The notes beneath the pieces were generated by a model that made no database searches, was not told the DNA's origin, and saw only the letters and a list, made by a program, of their open reading frames with translations. Positions 1 through 9,137 of a DNA stretch of 64,000 nucleotides are shown here, one piece after another (position 1 is the stretch's first letter; the number at the start of each line of letters is the position of its first letter). Location of the stretch: assembly GCA_017420535.1 (NCBI GenBank), contig JAFOIV010000062.1:1-64000 (forward strand), written 5' to 3'. Position numbers and translations under genes: made by a program. Source of the DNA: Eubacterium sp. GTDB lineage: Bacteria > Bacillota > Clostridia > Lachnospirales > Lachnospiraceae.

Positions 1-23
1 TGAAGGTATTAAAAATATAGTTT

Positions 24-98
24 AGGTTATGCCATTAACCTTTGATGAAAGAAACCTTTTGCTGAATAATAAGTAATAAGTTATTATTCAGCGGAGGT
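24..98 (+). promoter_or_regulatory. Leader hairpins ahead of the MATE gene
   Basis: AGGTTA/TAACCT pair across a 6-nt loop at 24-41. A perfect 12-bp inverted repeat (GCTGAATAATAA at 61-72, its complement at 81-92) ends directly at the GGAGG ribosome-binding site (93-97) and is followed by a T run. The hairpin could terminate upstream transcription, attenuate this gene, or hold the ribosome-binding site. The upstream gene lies outside the window, so the choice is open. Confidence 0.45.
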
Positions 99-105
99 TT
101 TTTCT

Positions 106-1425
106 ATGCAGGAAAGTTTTTATAAGAAAACGATGAAGATAGCGATTCCTGTGGCTTTGCAGGCAATGCTGCAATCATCTTTTTCGATGATCGATCAGAT
201 AATGGTGGGACAGCTTGGTGAAAAAGCCATAGCAGCGGTGGAGGTTGGAAGTAAACCGGGCTTTGTGTTTACTTTTGTGAGCGGAGCTGTTGCTTCTGTA
301 ACAGGGATCATGGTATCTCAATATATGGGAAAAAAGGATGAGGATAAGATCGATACCAGTATGTCGCTTAACATGTGTGTCATGATGGCCATTGCACTAT
401 TTACTGCGGTGCTTGGGCTGGTAATTCCAAGAGAACTAGCGGCAACATTTATCAATGAAAATGGAGTTATAAATGAATCCAGTAGATATATAAGGATCAT
501 AGCTTTGACTTATCCTTTGTCAGGAGCGGCATCTATACTTGCGGTTCATATAAGGTGTAAGGATCATGCTAAATATCCGCTTTATATAAGTGGTATTGCG
601 GCGGTGATAAATACATTATTAAACTGGGTTCTTATATTTGGACATCTTGGAATGCCTAAATTGGGTGTGACAGGAGCTGCAGTAGCAAGTTTTGCATCCC
701 AGGCGTTTAGTCTTGTTGCCATGACAATAATTTATAAAAAGTTGGCAGGATTTAGATTCAGGATCAGTCTTAGCAGATTAGAATTCAGGCAGTATCTTAT
801 CATGCTGATACCTATTGTTTTAAATGAATTGTTATGGACCATGGGGCAGAATGTTAATACCTTTATTTATGGGCATATGGGAACGGAAGAGCTGGCAGGT
901 ATGTCACTTACAGGACCGGTGCAGGGGCTTGTAATAGGAGCTTTATCTGGAATTGCTCAGGCAGCGGGAATAATAATAGGTAAGAGACTGGGTGAAAAGG
1001 ATTATGAGAAAGCATATTCGGAGTCTATAAGATTATGTATCTATGGATTTATAGGATCGATTGTATTATCTTTAGTATGTATTGCTTTTAGCAATATGTA
1101 TACAGGAATCTTTCATGTAGATAATGAGGTAAAAAAACTTGGAACAGGGCTTATGATAGCCTTTGCCTTCCTTGCGCCGGCCAAGGTTCAGAATATGATC
1201 CTTGGAGGTGGAATAATAAGAAGTGGTGGCAGAACAAAGTATATTATGATAATAGATATATTAGGAACATGGCTTATAGGAGTTCCTTTGGGACTCCTTA
1301 CAGGACTTAAGTTTAAACTTCCTATTGTCTGGGTATACTTTATTCTCTCACAGGAGGAAGTGGTCAGGTTTTTTATTTCAATTTACATGTTCCGGAGCCG
1401 AAAATGGATGAATACTATTGAATAA
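106..1425 (+). CDS. MATE family efflux transporter
   Basis: This 439-residue polytopic membrane protein is of normal MATE length, with about twelve hydrophobic segments in two homologous halves (roughly residues 10-170 and 230-400). The N-terminal part carries the MATE-like stretch IPVALQAMLQSSFSMIDQIM, with Asp in helix 1. MATE proteins export drugs or metabolites using Na+ or H+; the substrate here cannot be read from sequence. GGAGG lies 8 nt before the ATG. The LacI-type gene begins 11 nt downstream, so the two are probably co-transcribed, which hints at a link with sugar metabolism but does not prove one. Confidence 0.9.
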   Translation: MQESFYKKTMKIAIPVALQAMLQSSFSMIDQIMVGQLGEKAIAAVEVGSKPGFVFTFVSGAVASVTGIMVSQYMGKKDEDKIDTSMSLNMCVMMAIALFTAVLGLVIPRELAATFINENGVINESSRYIRIIALTYPLSGAASILAVHIRCKDHAKYPLYISGIAAVINTLLNWVLIFGHLGMPKLGVTGAAVASFASQAFSLVAMTIIYKKLAGFRFRISLSRLEFRQYLIMLIPIVLNELLWTMGQNVNTFIYGHMGTEELAGMSLTGPVQGLVIGALSGIAQAAGIIIGKRLGEKDYEKAYSESIRLCIYGFIGSIVLSLVCIAFSNMYTGIFHVDNEVKKLGTGLMIAFAFLAPAKVQNMILGGGIIRSGGRTKYIMIIDILGTWLIGVPLGLLTGLKFKLPIVWVYFILSQEEVVRFFISIYMFRSRKWMNTIE

Positions 1426-1436
1426 ACGGAGCTTTT

Positions 1437-2444
1437 ATGTGGAATGAAAACAAAGTAAGGATAAGTGATATCGCAGAAGAATTAGGAGTAAGCACGGCAA
1501 CGGTTTCTAATGTGCTTCATGGAAAAACTCAGAAGATAAGTGATGCCACGGTTAAAAAGGTTGAAAAAAAGCTGGAGGAGAGAGGCTATATACCTAATAT
1601 GGCAGCAACTCTTCTTGCAAGAAATAATTCCAGGATAATAGGGGTTATTGTAAATGACCATGTGAAATATGAGGGGCATACATTGGAGGATCCCTTCGTT
1701 TCGGCATCTCTTAATCATCTTGCTGATGAAATTGCTAAAAAGAATTATTTTTTTATGATAAAAAAAGTAAATAATATCAATGAGATCATCAGTTTTTCAT
1801 CCATGTGGAATATGGATGGGATGATAGTTATCGGTTTTTGCGAAGAGGATTTTCAGAACCTCAGAGATCACATAAGAATTCCGTTTGTCCTATATGATGG
1901 ATATATGACAGGGCAGGAAAGAATCAGTAATGTAAAAATTGATGATGTGGATGGCGGAAGACAGGTTGGAAGATACCTTAAAAAACAGGGCCATAATAAG
2001 GTGCTTTGTATTTCAGATAATTATATTTATATGGATCTGGACAGATATAATGGACTGTGCGAAGGCTTGAAAAGAGAGGTTGACCGCATGGTGATACCTA
2101 TGAAGATAGATGAAAGAATTGATTTCTATGAGAAGAATCTGAAAAAGATAATGAAGTATACGGCGATATTTGCTGTATCTGATTATTATGCTTTAGATCT
2201 TATGGCTTTTCTTTCAAGAAAAGGGATATATGTTCCTAAGGATATTTCTGTCGTGGGATTTGATGGAAGTCTGTCAGCCTTAAGGTCTATCCCAAAACTA
2301 ACTACGGTGGATCAGAATAATCCGTTAAGAGCAAAAATGGCTATGGATCTTCTTGCAAAAATGATTAAAAATCCAGGCTATTTTGAGGAAAAAGTTGTGC
2401 CGGTTAATCTGTTGGAAGGGGATAGTGTAATCTGTTTAGAATGA
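1437..2444 (+). CDS. LacI/GalR-family transcriptional regulator
   Basis: The 335-residue protein has an N-terminal helix-turn-helix (residues about 7-30, ISDIAEELGVSTATVSNVL), a hinge at about 47-62, and a periplasmic-binding-like sensor domain to the end, including VVGFDGS and the TTVDQN stretch typical of the family. It very likely controls the maltodextrin operon that starts 180 bp downstream, because two identical 12-bp CG-centred palindromes of LacI-family type flank that operon's leader. The ligand is inferred to be a maltodextrin. The ribosome-binding site is weak (CGGAGC). A 19-bp stretch at its 3' end is imperfectly repeated 24 bp later, just past the stop codon. Confidence 0.9.
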   Translation: MWNENKVRISDIAEELGVSTATVSNVLHGKTQKISDATVKKVEKKLEERGYIPNMAATLLARNNSRIIGVIVNDHVKYEGHTLEDPFVSASLNHLADEIAKKNYFFMIKKVNNINEIISFSSMWNMDGMIVIGFCEEDFQNLRDHIRIPFVLYDGYMTGQERISNVKIDDVDGGRQVGRYLKKQGHNKVLCISDNYIYMDLDRYNGLCEGLKREVDRMVIPMKIDERIDFYEKNLKKIMKYTAIFAVSDYYALDLMAFLSRKGIYVPKDISVVGFDGSLSALRSIPKLTTVDQNNPLRAKMAMDLLAKMIKNPGYFEEKVVPVNLLEGDSVICLE

Positions 2445-2482
2445 GATAGTGTAATTTGTATAGTTTTTTTAAAAAAGATATA

Positions 2483-2511
2483 TTGACATTTGGTTATAAT
2501 GATGTTAATAT
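2483..2511 (+). promoter_or_regulatory. Promoter of the maltodextrin operon
   Basis: TTGACA (2483-2488), 17-bp spacer, TAATAT (2506-2511), with an extended -10 TG at 2503-2504. This is one of the best sigma-A promoters in the window. Transcription should begin near 2518, just before the first operator. Confidence 0.85.
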
Positions 2512-2526
2512 GAATTTATAAACAAT

Positions 2527-2538
2527 TTAAACGTTTAA
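2527..2538 (+). promoter_or_regulatory. LacI-family operator O1
   Basis: Perfect palindrome TTAAACGTTTAA with central CG, placed at the expected transcription start. It is identical to O2, with centres 60 bp apart. Binding by the regulator encoded at 1437-2444 is inferred. Confidence 0.75.
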
Positions 2539-2576
2539 GCTTGTTCCTGAACGTACAGGACTTGCTTTTATTTTTT
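2537..2576 (+). terminator. Terminator-like hairpin in the mal leader
   Basis: TCCTG (2545-2549) pairs with CAGGA (2556-2560), and outer AAGC (2537-2540) pairs with GCTT (2564-2567) across a small internal loop, followed by a T-rich tract to 2576. It lies between the two operators and could be an attenuator or simply a leader hairpin. It is weaker than the other terminators in this window. Confidence 0.4.
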
Positions 2577-2586
2577 AAAAAAACAG

Positions 2587-2598
2587 TTAAACGTTTAA
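2587..2598 (+). promoter_or_regulatory. LacI-family operator O2
   Basis: Second perfect copy of TTAAACGTTTAA, just upstream of the GGGAGG ribosome-binding site of the first structural gene. Two sites 60 bp apart would permit looping or a roadblock. Confidence 0.75.
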
Positions 2599-2625
2599 GT
2601 TATAGAAGATCGGGAGGAAATAATT

Positions 2626-3411
2626 ATGAAAAAGAAGATTGTCGCATTAGCATTAGTTGCTTCATGTATGATGGGAGTCGTTGGTTGCTCATCAGAAAAG
2701 AAGGAGGCAGACACAACAGCAAATAGTGTCGCAAGTGGTGAGGCTATTGACACATATGAGGTTACTTATGTGGATCAGGAAGATCAGGTATTAGCAACAG
2801 AGAAAGTTGAAGCTGGTCAGGTAGCTCCAGATGTTAAGCCTGAAAAAGAAGGCTATGAATTCATGGGATACTATGTAAACCCTGAATGTGGAAGAGAGAT
2901 AGATATGACAGCTCCAGTAGTTGGAGATAAGAAGATCTATTGCGGATTCACAAAGCCACAGAAAGATGAGAGAAAGTTCTATGTCGTTGGTGCTGGTAAG
3001 AGTGAGATCTTAACTAAGTCAAATTGGGGCGAGACATTTGATGACACATTTGCACTTACTAAGGATGAGACAAGCGAAAAGAATGTTTACACAATCACAG
3101 TTGAGTTATCAGTTGGTGATGAGTTCCAGTTTGTAGCAGATAAAAACTGGTCAGATCAGAGAGGTTTTGGTTATCTCAAGGATGGTAAGCTTGATGGAGA
3201 AGTATATTTCAAGAAAGCTGCCGGACTTGGAGATTCACCTGCAGAGAAGTCAAACATTCATGTTGAGAAGTCAGGAAAGTACGAATTTACATTAACAACA
3301 TATCCTGCATCAGATGTATATGATACTGAAAATGAGTACTATACAGAAGAGACAAAGGAAAACTTCAATTCAAATCCATTTGATACTATTGAGTGGAAAG
3401 TGGTTCAGTAA
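2626..3411 (+). CDS. Lipoprotein with InlB-like repeat and starch-binding-like domain
   Basis: The protein has 261 residues with a lipoprotein signal peptide ending in VVGC (Cys21). Residues about 45-108 resemble a Listeria/Bacteroides (InlB B-type) repeat, with a KPEKEGYEFMGYY core followed by CGREID. Residues about 115-255 form a second, beta-rich domain whose GDEFQFVADKNW stretch recalls SusE/SusF-type starch-binding modules; that is a judgement by eye. First gene of the maltodextrin operon, it probably sits on the outer membrane face and holds starch or maltodextrin near the transporter. Cell-wall attachment through the InlB-like repeat is a weaker alternative. Confidence 0.75.
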   Translation: MKKKIVALALVASCMMGVVGCSSEKKEADTTANSVASGEAIDTYEVTYVDQEDQVLATEKVEAGQVAPDVKPEKEGYEFMGYYVNPECGREIDMTAPVVGDKKIYCGFTKPQKDERKFYVVGAGKSEILTKSNWGETFDDTFALTKDETSEKNVYTITVELSVGDEFQFVADKNWSDQRGFGYLKDGKLDGEVYFKKAAGLGDSPAEKSNIHVEKSGKYEFTLTTYPASDVYDTENEYYTEETKENFNSNPFDTIEWKVVQ

Positions 3412-3432
3412 TTTGCAACTAAGGGGAATCAA

Positions 3433-5136
3433 ATGAATAGACATGCGTTAATGCACATTCCTGAGTCAAGATATTGCTTTCCTGTAGATGAGGAAAATGC
3501 AGTTATCCGACTCCGTGCATCAAAAGAAGACAGTGGACTTGAATTTTCGATAATCTATGGCATGAAATATGATTTCCATTCAACACGCACATGTAAGAAA
3601 CTTGAGATTAAGTATTCAGACAGCCTTTATAACTACTATGAAATAAGATTAAAACTTGATGATGTAAGGCTTGTTTATATTTTTACGATCCAAGAGGATG
3701 GAAAGACTTATTACTTCAGTGAAGATGGAATAACAGAGGATTATAATTTCGTTGAATCATTTTATAATTGTTTCCAGCTTCCATATATAAATGAAAATGA
3801 TGTAATGCCTACAGTTGAATGGATGAGAAATGCTGTATTCTATCAGATTTTCGTTGATAGATTCAACATGGGAGATGATAGTAAGGATAAATCTTATATC
3901 AATATGAAATGGGGAGAGCTGCCAACTCCAAAGAGTCATGCAGGCGGAGACCTAAGAGGAATCATTGATAAAATTGATTATATTGATGACCTTGGAATTT
4001 CAGGGATTTATCTTACACCAATCTTTGAATCTACATCTAATCATAAGTATGACATTAAGAACTATAAGAAAATAGATAAGGAATTTGGCTCTGTTGAAGA
4101 TCTTAAAGAGCTGGTGAAAAAAGCTCATCAAAAGGGCATAAAAGTTATCCTTGATGCAGTATTTAATCATTGCAGTTTTCTTATGGAACAGTTTCAGGAT
4201 GTGGTAAGAAATGGAAAAGATTCCAGATACTTTGACTGGTTCCTTATCCATGGAGATAAGGTGGATCAGGAAAATTGCAACTATGAATGCTTTGCTTCCT
4301 GCAACTATATGCCAAAATTAAATACTGCCAACAAAGAAGTTCAGGATTTCCTTATTGATGTTGCTACTTATTGGATTGACGAGGCGGACATTGATGGATG
4401 GAGACTGGATGTGGCAGATGAAGTATCTCATGAGTTCTGGAGACGATTCAGAAGAGAGGTTAAAGCAAAGAAAAATGATGCAGTGATCATAGGTGAGAAC
4501 TGGCATGATGCTTATCCATCTCTTATGGGAGATCAGCAGGACAGTATAATGAATTATGCATTTACTAAGACATGTCTTGATTACTTCGCCAGAAATCGTT
4601 TCTCAGCCAAAGAGACTGCAGAAAAACTTAATAATATCCTTATGCGTAATATGGAACAGGTAAATTATATGATGCTTAATTTGCTTGATTCTCATGATAC
4701 CCATAGATTTTTTACAGAAGCAAGTTGTAACAAGGAAAAGCTGGTGGCAGCATTTGCTCTGGCAGTGATCTTTCCTGGAGCAACCTGCATGTATTATGGT
4801 ACTGAAATTGCAACTGAAGGTGGATACGACCCGGATAGCAGAAGATGTTTTGACTGGAATAAAGATAATTGGGATATCTCTCTTATGGATTCTATCAAGA
4901 ATCTCATTCATCTTAAGAGAACAGAGAAAATCTTAGGATATGGAGATGTGTCTATCAGCAGTAAAAATGACCTATTAATCGTAAAGAGAACATATATGGA
5001 ACATTCCATTACCCTTTCAATTAATATGTCTCAGAATTATGTTGATCTTGATCTGGACAATGCAAAGCAGCTCATTATTGGTAATGTAAATGATGGAAAG
5101 CTGAGCCCAATGGGATATTGCATTTATAAAGATTAG
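3433..5136 (+). CDS. GH13 alpha-glycosidase (neopullulanase/cyclomaltodextrinase type)
   Basis: The 567-residue protein has no signal peptide and is therefore cytoplasmic. An N-terminal beta domain (residues 1-125, CBM34-like in position) precedes the catalytic barrel, which begins at VFYQIFVDRF. All GH13 regions are visible: DAVFNHC (I), GWRLDVADE (II, nucleophile Asp326), IIGENWH (III, acid/base Glu355) and LLDSHDTHR (IV, Asp422). Length and the HAGGDLRGI motif match cyclomaltodextrinase/neopullulanase/maltogenic amylase enzymes, which cleave imported maltodextrins. Exact specificity cannot be decided. It sits between two lipoprotein genes of the operon. Confidence 0.92.
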   Translation: MNRHALMHIPESRYCFPVDEENAVIRLRASKEDSGLEFSIIYGMKYDFHSTRTCKKLEIKYSDSLYNYYEIRLKLDDVRLVYIFTIQEDGKTYYFSEDGITEDYNFVESFYNCFQLPYINENDVMPTVEWMRNAVFYQIFVDRFNMGDDSKDKSYINMKWGELPTPKSHAGGDLRGIIDKIDYIDDLGISGIYLTPIFESTSNHKYDIKNYKKIDKEFGSVEDLKELVKKAHQKGIKVILDAVFNHCSFLMEQFQDVVRNGKDSRYFDWFLIHGDKVDQENCNYECFASCNYMPKLNTANKEVQDFLIDVATYWIDEADIDGWRLDVADEVSHEFWRRFRREVKAKKNDAVIIGENWHDAYPSLMGDQQDSIMNYAFTKTCLDYFARNRFSAKETAEKLNNILMRNMEQVNYMMLNLLDSHDTHRFFTEASCNKEKLVAAFALAVIFPGATCMYYGTEIATEGGYDPDSRRCFDWNKDNWDISLMDSIKNLIHLKRTEKILGYGDVSISSKNDLLIVKRTYMEHSITLSINMSQNYVDLDLDNAKQLIIGNVNDGKLSPMGYCIYKD

Positions 5137-5154
5137 TTATTGGAGGAAATAGCT

Positions 5155-6627
5155 ATGAAGAAGAAAATTTCTTTAATCCTGGTTGCAGGTATGGTTGCAG
5201 CTTCATTAGCAGGCTGTGGCTCAGACAAAAACAATGATAAAACTACAACAGAGAAAGAGGGACAGAAGAGCTCGGTTGCCAGCAGCCTTTTCTCTGGTGA
5301 ATTAGAAAAGAATGTAACTATTCAGGTCCTTGAAAATGATACAGCCATTTCAAAGGGGTATTTCCAGGAACTTATCGATGCATTTAATGAAAAATATGCA
5401 GAATATGGCATCACAGCAGTTGATGCAAATATGAATCAGTATCTCGATCTGGCTAACGATGGCCCTTACGGCTATGGCCCTGACGTATTATACCAGGCAA
5501 ATGATGTAATCATGAGATATGCTGAAGGAAAGCATATTTTACCAATTCCTGTTGATTCATTAGATTGCTACAGTGTTGTAGCTGATAAGGCTTGGGAGGC
5601 TTATAAGGTTAATATAGACGGACAGGAATATACTTGTGGTGTTCCTGTAAATGTTCAGTCTCCAATGCTTTATTACAGAGCTGATCTTCTTCCAGCAGAT
5701 TGGAAGACAAACTGGGATAAGGATAATAATGATGTTCCAGATATGGTTGAAAACTGGAGCGATATGTATAAATATTCAAAGTCAGTTCACGAAGCTGATT
5801 CATCAAAGTATGGTTATATGAAATCTATCTATGATGTTTATTTCTCAAGTGGTTTCTTATTCTCATACGGCGGTTATGTATTTGGAAACAATAATACAGA
5901 TGTTTCAGATATTGGATTTGCAGCAGGTGAAGCTGAAAAGGGTGCGAATGTATTATATCAGCTTGCGACTGCAATGAATGAAGACTGTATCGACGATACT
6001 ATCACAACAAATGCTTATAGTAAGCTTGCAGATGGTACATATTTTGCTACAATCTCAACTTCTGATACATATTCAACATTCTTAGGTGAGCTTGAATTAG
6101 CTTATGAAAATCAGGGTAAGTCAAAGGAAGAGGCACAGAAGATGGCTGAAGAGAATCTTGTAATGACTGTTCTTCCTAAGCTTCCAGCTAATGGTGATCT
6201 TGAAGCACCAAGCGCTGAGACTATTGATAGTAAGATGATGGGTGGTATCAATGGATATGCCATCAGTTCATATACAAAGTGTCCTAATGCGTGTCTTGCT
6301 TTCGTTGATTTCGCAACAAGCTTTGAAATGGAAAAGAAGCGTAATGAAATGCTTGGTATTACACCGGCAAGATCTGATGCAGCTGTTGAAAGCGGTGGAG
6401 TTACTGAAGAAGTATTTAAGAACTTAGAGAATGGAAATATTGTTCTTATGCCTTCAGTTAAGGAGACTTCTCAGATTTGGACACCAGGTCAGACTTTCTT
6501 TACAGACTTAGCAAAGGATGCCTTCAGAAGTGATGGTGAAAAGAAGTACAAGGATCAGGCATCAATGAAGAAAGGCCTTGAAGACGTATCAAAACAGATA
6601 CATGATGCTATTTTCACATTAGATTAG
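5155..6627 (+). CDS. Maltodextrin ABC transporter solute-binding lipoprotein
   Basis: Family 1 extracellular solute-binding protein of 490 residues. The start at 5155 is chosen because GGAGGA (5142-5147) precedes it and it begins a classical lipoprotein signal, MKKKISLILVAG to LAGC. An upstream in-frame TTG at 5140 is unlikely. The mature protein has the MalE/MsmE-like pattern, including GIPVNVQSP-type and IGFAAGE stretches and a C-terminal TPARSDA motif. With the MalF and MalG homologues that follow at once, it should capture maltodextrins outside the cell. Confidence 0.88.
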   Translation: MKKKISLILVAGMVAASLAGCGSDKNNDKTTTEKEGQKSSVASSLFSGELEKNVTIQVLENDTAISKGYFQELIDAFNEKYAEYGITAVDANMNQYLDLANDGPYGYGPDVLYQANDVIMRYAEGKHILPIPVDSLDCYSVVADKAWEAYKVNIDGQEYTCGVPVNVQSPMLYYRADLLPADWKTNWDKDNNDVPDMVENWSDMYKYSKSVHEADSSKYGYMKSIYDVYFSSGFLFSYGGYVFGNNNTDVSDIGFAAGEAEKGANVLYQLATAMNEDCIDDTITTNAYSKLADGTYFATISTSDTYSTFLGELELAYENQGKSKEEAQKMAEENLVMTVLPKLPANGDLEAPSAETIDSKMMGGINGYAISSYTKCPNACLAFVDFATSFEMEKKRNEMLGITPARSDAAVESGGVTEEVFKNLENGNIVLMPSVKETSQIWTPGQTFFTDLAKDAFRSDGEKKYKDQASMKKGLEDVSKQIHDAIFTLD

Positions 6628-6646
6628 TTTAAATCAGAGGTTTGAT

Positions 6647-7963
6647 ATGGGTGATAATAGAACATTAATTAATAAAATCATTACAGGTAGCTGGAAGGTA
6701 AAACTTTCAGTCCTGTTAATGGGTGCTGGCCAGATAGCCTATGGCTGCATCGGCAAGGGTTTAATATTTGTCATCACAGAAATATTGATGCTTAAATATT
6801 TCTTTTCAAAAGGATTCGCTGGTATAAAGGGATTCTTTACCTTAGGTACACAGAAGGCAGATGCCTGGGCTGGTACTGCAGGTGATAATTCAATTGTAAT
6901 GCTTTTGATGGGAATCTTTGCATGGTTTGCATTGGCAGCATTTATATATCTTTATATTGTAAATCTTCGTGATGTCTGTACTATTGATGATCAGGCAAAA
7001 AAGGGAAAAAAGATTAAAAATCTTAAAGAGAATTTAAAAGAATTAGGTGATAAGAAGTTCTATGTTGTAGTACTTTTTCTCCCTGTAATAGGTGTATGTA
7101 TCTTTAACATCCTTCCTATTATATTTATGATTCTTATTGCTTTCACCAACTATGGTGGAAGCATAGTTCCTCCGGAATTAGTTGACTGGGTAGGAATTGA
7201 GAATTTTAAGAAGATTCTTACACTGTCTCAGTTTGCTCCTACTTTTATGAAGATATTAGGATGGAACCTGGTATGGGCTATCGTTTCAACTGCGCTTAAT
7301 TATTTCGCAGGCCTTGGCCTTGCACTTCTCATCAATAAGAAGTGTGTTAAAGGTAAAGCATACTGGAGACTTTTCCCGGTTCTTGCATATGCAATTCCAG
7401 GATTTATCACATTACTTGCATTTAAGTTTATGTTCTCTTATGGAGGACCTATAAACCAGATTATTAGAGCTGCAGGTGGTTCAGCTATAGGTTTCCTTGA
7501 CCTTGATGCTAAATGGTCAGCTAGGATCATTGGATTACTTGTTAACTGCTGGATCAGTGTGCCTTCTATCATGCTTCTTGCAACAGGACATCTTTCAAAT
7601 AGAGATATGTCTCTTTATGAAGCAGCAAAGATCGATGGAGCATCAAAAGCTCAGCAGTTTACAAAACTTACAATGCCTTATATGATTTTTGTAACAACAC
7701 CAGTGCTCTTAGGACAGTTTGTAGGAAATTTCAATAACTTTGGTATTTTCTATTTCCTTAGAGGAGGACTTTACCTGGATGGATATTTCCTTGCCAGTGA
7801 TACAGACCTTCTTATTAACTGGCTTTATAATTTATCAATTGATAATAATTATTACTGCATAGGAGCTGCGATAAGCTTAGTAATATTTGCCATAACATCA
7901 GCAATTTCAGTTGGTGTATATGTTAAGTCACCATCATTTAGAAAGGAGGATACATTCAAGTGA
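6647..7963 (+). CDS. MalF-type ABC sugar permease
   Basis: The protein has 438 residues and about eight membrane spans. An N-terminal extension of about 130 residues with extra spans precedes the core permease, as in MalF rather than short permeases. The EAA loop that docks the ATPase is visible as YEAAKIDGASKAQQFTKLTMP-like residues near position 325, ending in P. GAGG-like ribosome-binding site at 6636-6640. The stop codon overlaps the next start (GTGA at 7960-7963), so the two permeases are translationally coupled. No ATPase gene is nearby, as is common for such operons in Firmicutes, which use a shared MsmK-type ATPase. Confidence 0.9.
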   Translation: MGDNRTLINKIITGSWKVKLSVLLMGAGQIAYGCIGKGLIFVITEILMLKYFFSKGFAGIKGFFTLGTQKADAWAGTAGDNSIVMLLMGIFAWFALAAFIYLYIVNLRDVCTIDDQAKKGKKIKNLKENLKELGDKKFYVVVLFLPVIGVCIFNILPIIFMILIAFTNYGGSIVPPELVDWVGIENFKKILTLSQFAPTFMKILGWNLVWAIVSTALNYFAGLGLALLINKKCVKGKAYWRLFPVLAYAIPGFITLLAFKFMFSYGGPINQIIRAAGGSAIGFLDLDAKWSARIIGLLVNCWISVPSIMLLATGHLSNRDMSLYEAAKIDGASKAQQFTKLTMPYMIFVTTPVLLGQFVGNFNNFGIFYFLRGGLYLDGYFLASDTDLLINWLYNLSIDNNYYCIGAAISLVIFAITSAISVGVYVKSPSFRKEDTFK

Positions 7964-8805
7964 GAAAAAAGAAAAACAGTAATGCTTTTTCAAAATTTGA
8001 TACAGTTATTACATATGCGATTCTTATCGTTGTATCATTTTTATTCTTCTTCCCATGTTTATGGATAGTACTTGCCTCATTCTCAAAATCGGGATCTATC
8101 TACTCTTTTGACGGATTCTTCCCATCAGCATTCAGTCTGGTTTCATTTAAGAAGTTGTTTACAGATACTGCCATGTATAATTATCCTAAATGGTTCTTAA
8201 ATACATTTGTAGTAGCAAGCGGAAGCTGTATCCTTGGTACACTCCTTACAATACTTACTGCTTACACAATGTCCAGATATGAATTTAAGTTAAGAAAGTC
8301 AATGATGAAGACAACTATGATACTTGGAATGTTTCCATCATTCATGGGTATGACTGCAGTTTATATCCTTATGACACAGTTCGGACTTATTAACCGTCTG
8401 TGGGGACTTATCCTTATTTATGCAGCAGGTGCTCCTATGGGTTATCTTACCCAGAAGGGTTATTTTGATACAATACCAAAGGCTATTGATGAAGCGGCAA
8501 AGATTGACGGTGCTACAAATGCTCAGGTATTCTGGAAGATCCATATGCCTCTTTCAAAACCGATCATTACCTACACAGCACTTACCGCATTCACATGGCC
8601 ATGGTCAGATTTTATTCTCCCTAAATTATTACTTAAGGAGAAGAACTTATATACAGTTGCAGTTGGACTTATGAGTCTTGATGAAACAGAATTCGTTAGA
8701 TTTGCAGCTGGTAGCGTATTCATTGCGGTTCCTATAGTTATCCTTTATTTCTGTCTTGTAAGAAATATGATAAATGGAATAGCTGAAGGTGCCGTAAAAG
8801 GATAA
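7960..8805 (+). CDS. MalG-type ABC sugar permease
   Basis: The protein has 281 residues, six predicted membrane spans and a clear EAA loop (DEAAKIDGATNAQVFWKIHMP region, around residue 180), which makes it the second half of the maltodextrin channel. The start is GTG, overlapping the TGA of the MalF gene; AAGGAGGA at 7943-7950 supports it. It is the last gene of the operon. The C-tract region and a terminator follow. Confidence 0.9.
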   Translation: MRKKKNSNAFSKFDTVITYAILIVVSFLFFFPCLWIVLASFSKSGSIYSFDGFFPSAFSLVSFKKLFTDTAMYNYPKWFLNTFVVASGSCILGTLLTILTAYTMSRYEFKLRKSMMKTTMILGMFPSFMGMTAVYILMTQFGLINRLWGLILIYAAGAPMGYLTQKGYFDTIPKAIDEAAKIDGATNAQVFWKIHMPLSKPIITYTALTAFTWPWSDFILPKLLLKEKNLYTVAVGLMSLDETEFVRFAAGSVFIAVPIVILYFCLVRNMINGIAEGAVKG

Positions 8806-8970
8806 ATACTTTTATACTTTTACCCCGTCCCCCCGAGTAAGTATAAATAACTTTTACCCCCCCCCTTGGAGTATTTCGATATACTCCCCCCCTTTATTAA
8901 TTTATTTTCTTGTGGGCATAATAGTGAAGTGCCTGCAAGAAACCGGCCTAGCCGGACAACATTTTCCAAG
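8806..8970. other. Intergenic C-tract region downstream of malG
   Basis: No gene is seen. Four C runs follow each other: 8823-8826, 8829-8834, 8857-8865 (nine) and 8886-8892 (seven), two of them after the same CTTTTA prefix. Between the last two, GGAGTAT (8868-8874) pairs with ATACTCC (8881-8887) over a short loop. A further hairpin, CCGGC/GCCGG, lies at 8943-8955. The minus strand carries matching G runs. Confidence 0.7.
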
Positions 8971-9001
8971 AGCCGCCTGGTAATATGCTGGGCGGCTTTT
9001 T
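8971..9001 (+). terminator. Terminator before the flavodiiron gene
   Basis: AGCCGCC (8971-8977) pairs with GGCGGCT (8991-8997), followed by a T run. It probably ends maltodextrin operon transcription. Confidence 0.8.
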
Positions 9002-9137
9002 AAAATTATGGTACAATAAAATAGAATGCGCGGATTAATCCCAAGATGGTATTTCAAATATTTTATTTAGAGAAAAGCTGTGATTGTTCCTGTAGTCGGT
9101 GTTTTAAATGATGATGGCAGAATAATGGAGGTTTTAA

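Noticed and set aside
2541..2726. ORF of 61 codons in the mal leader
   Set aside because: It covers operator O2 and the start of the lipoprotein gene; no initiation site.
8941..9000. ZTP (pfl) riboswitch suggested by GCCGCCTGG
   Set aside because: The rest of the pfl consensus is missing, and the hairpin is a plain terminator.
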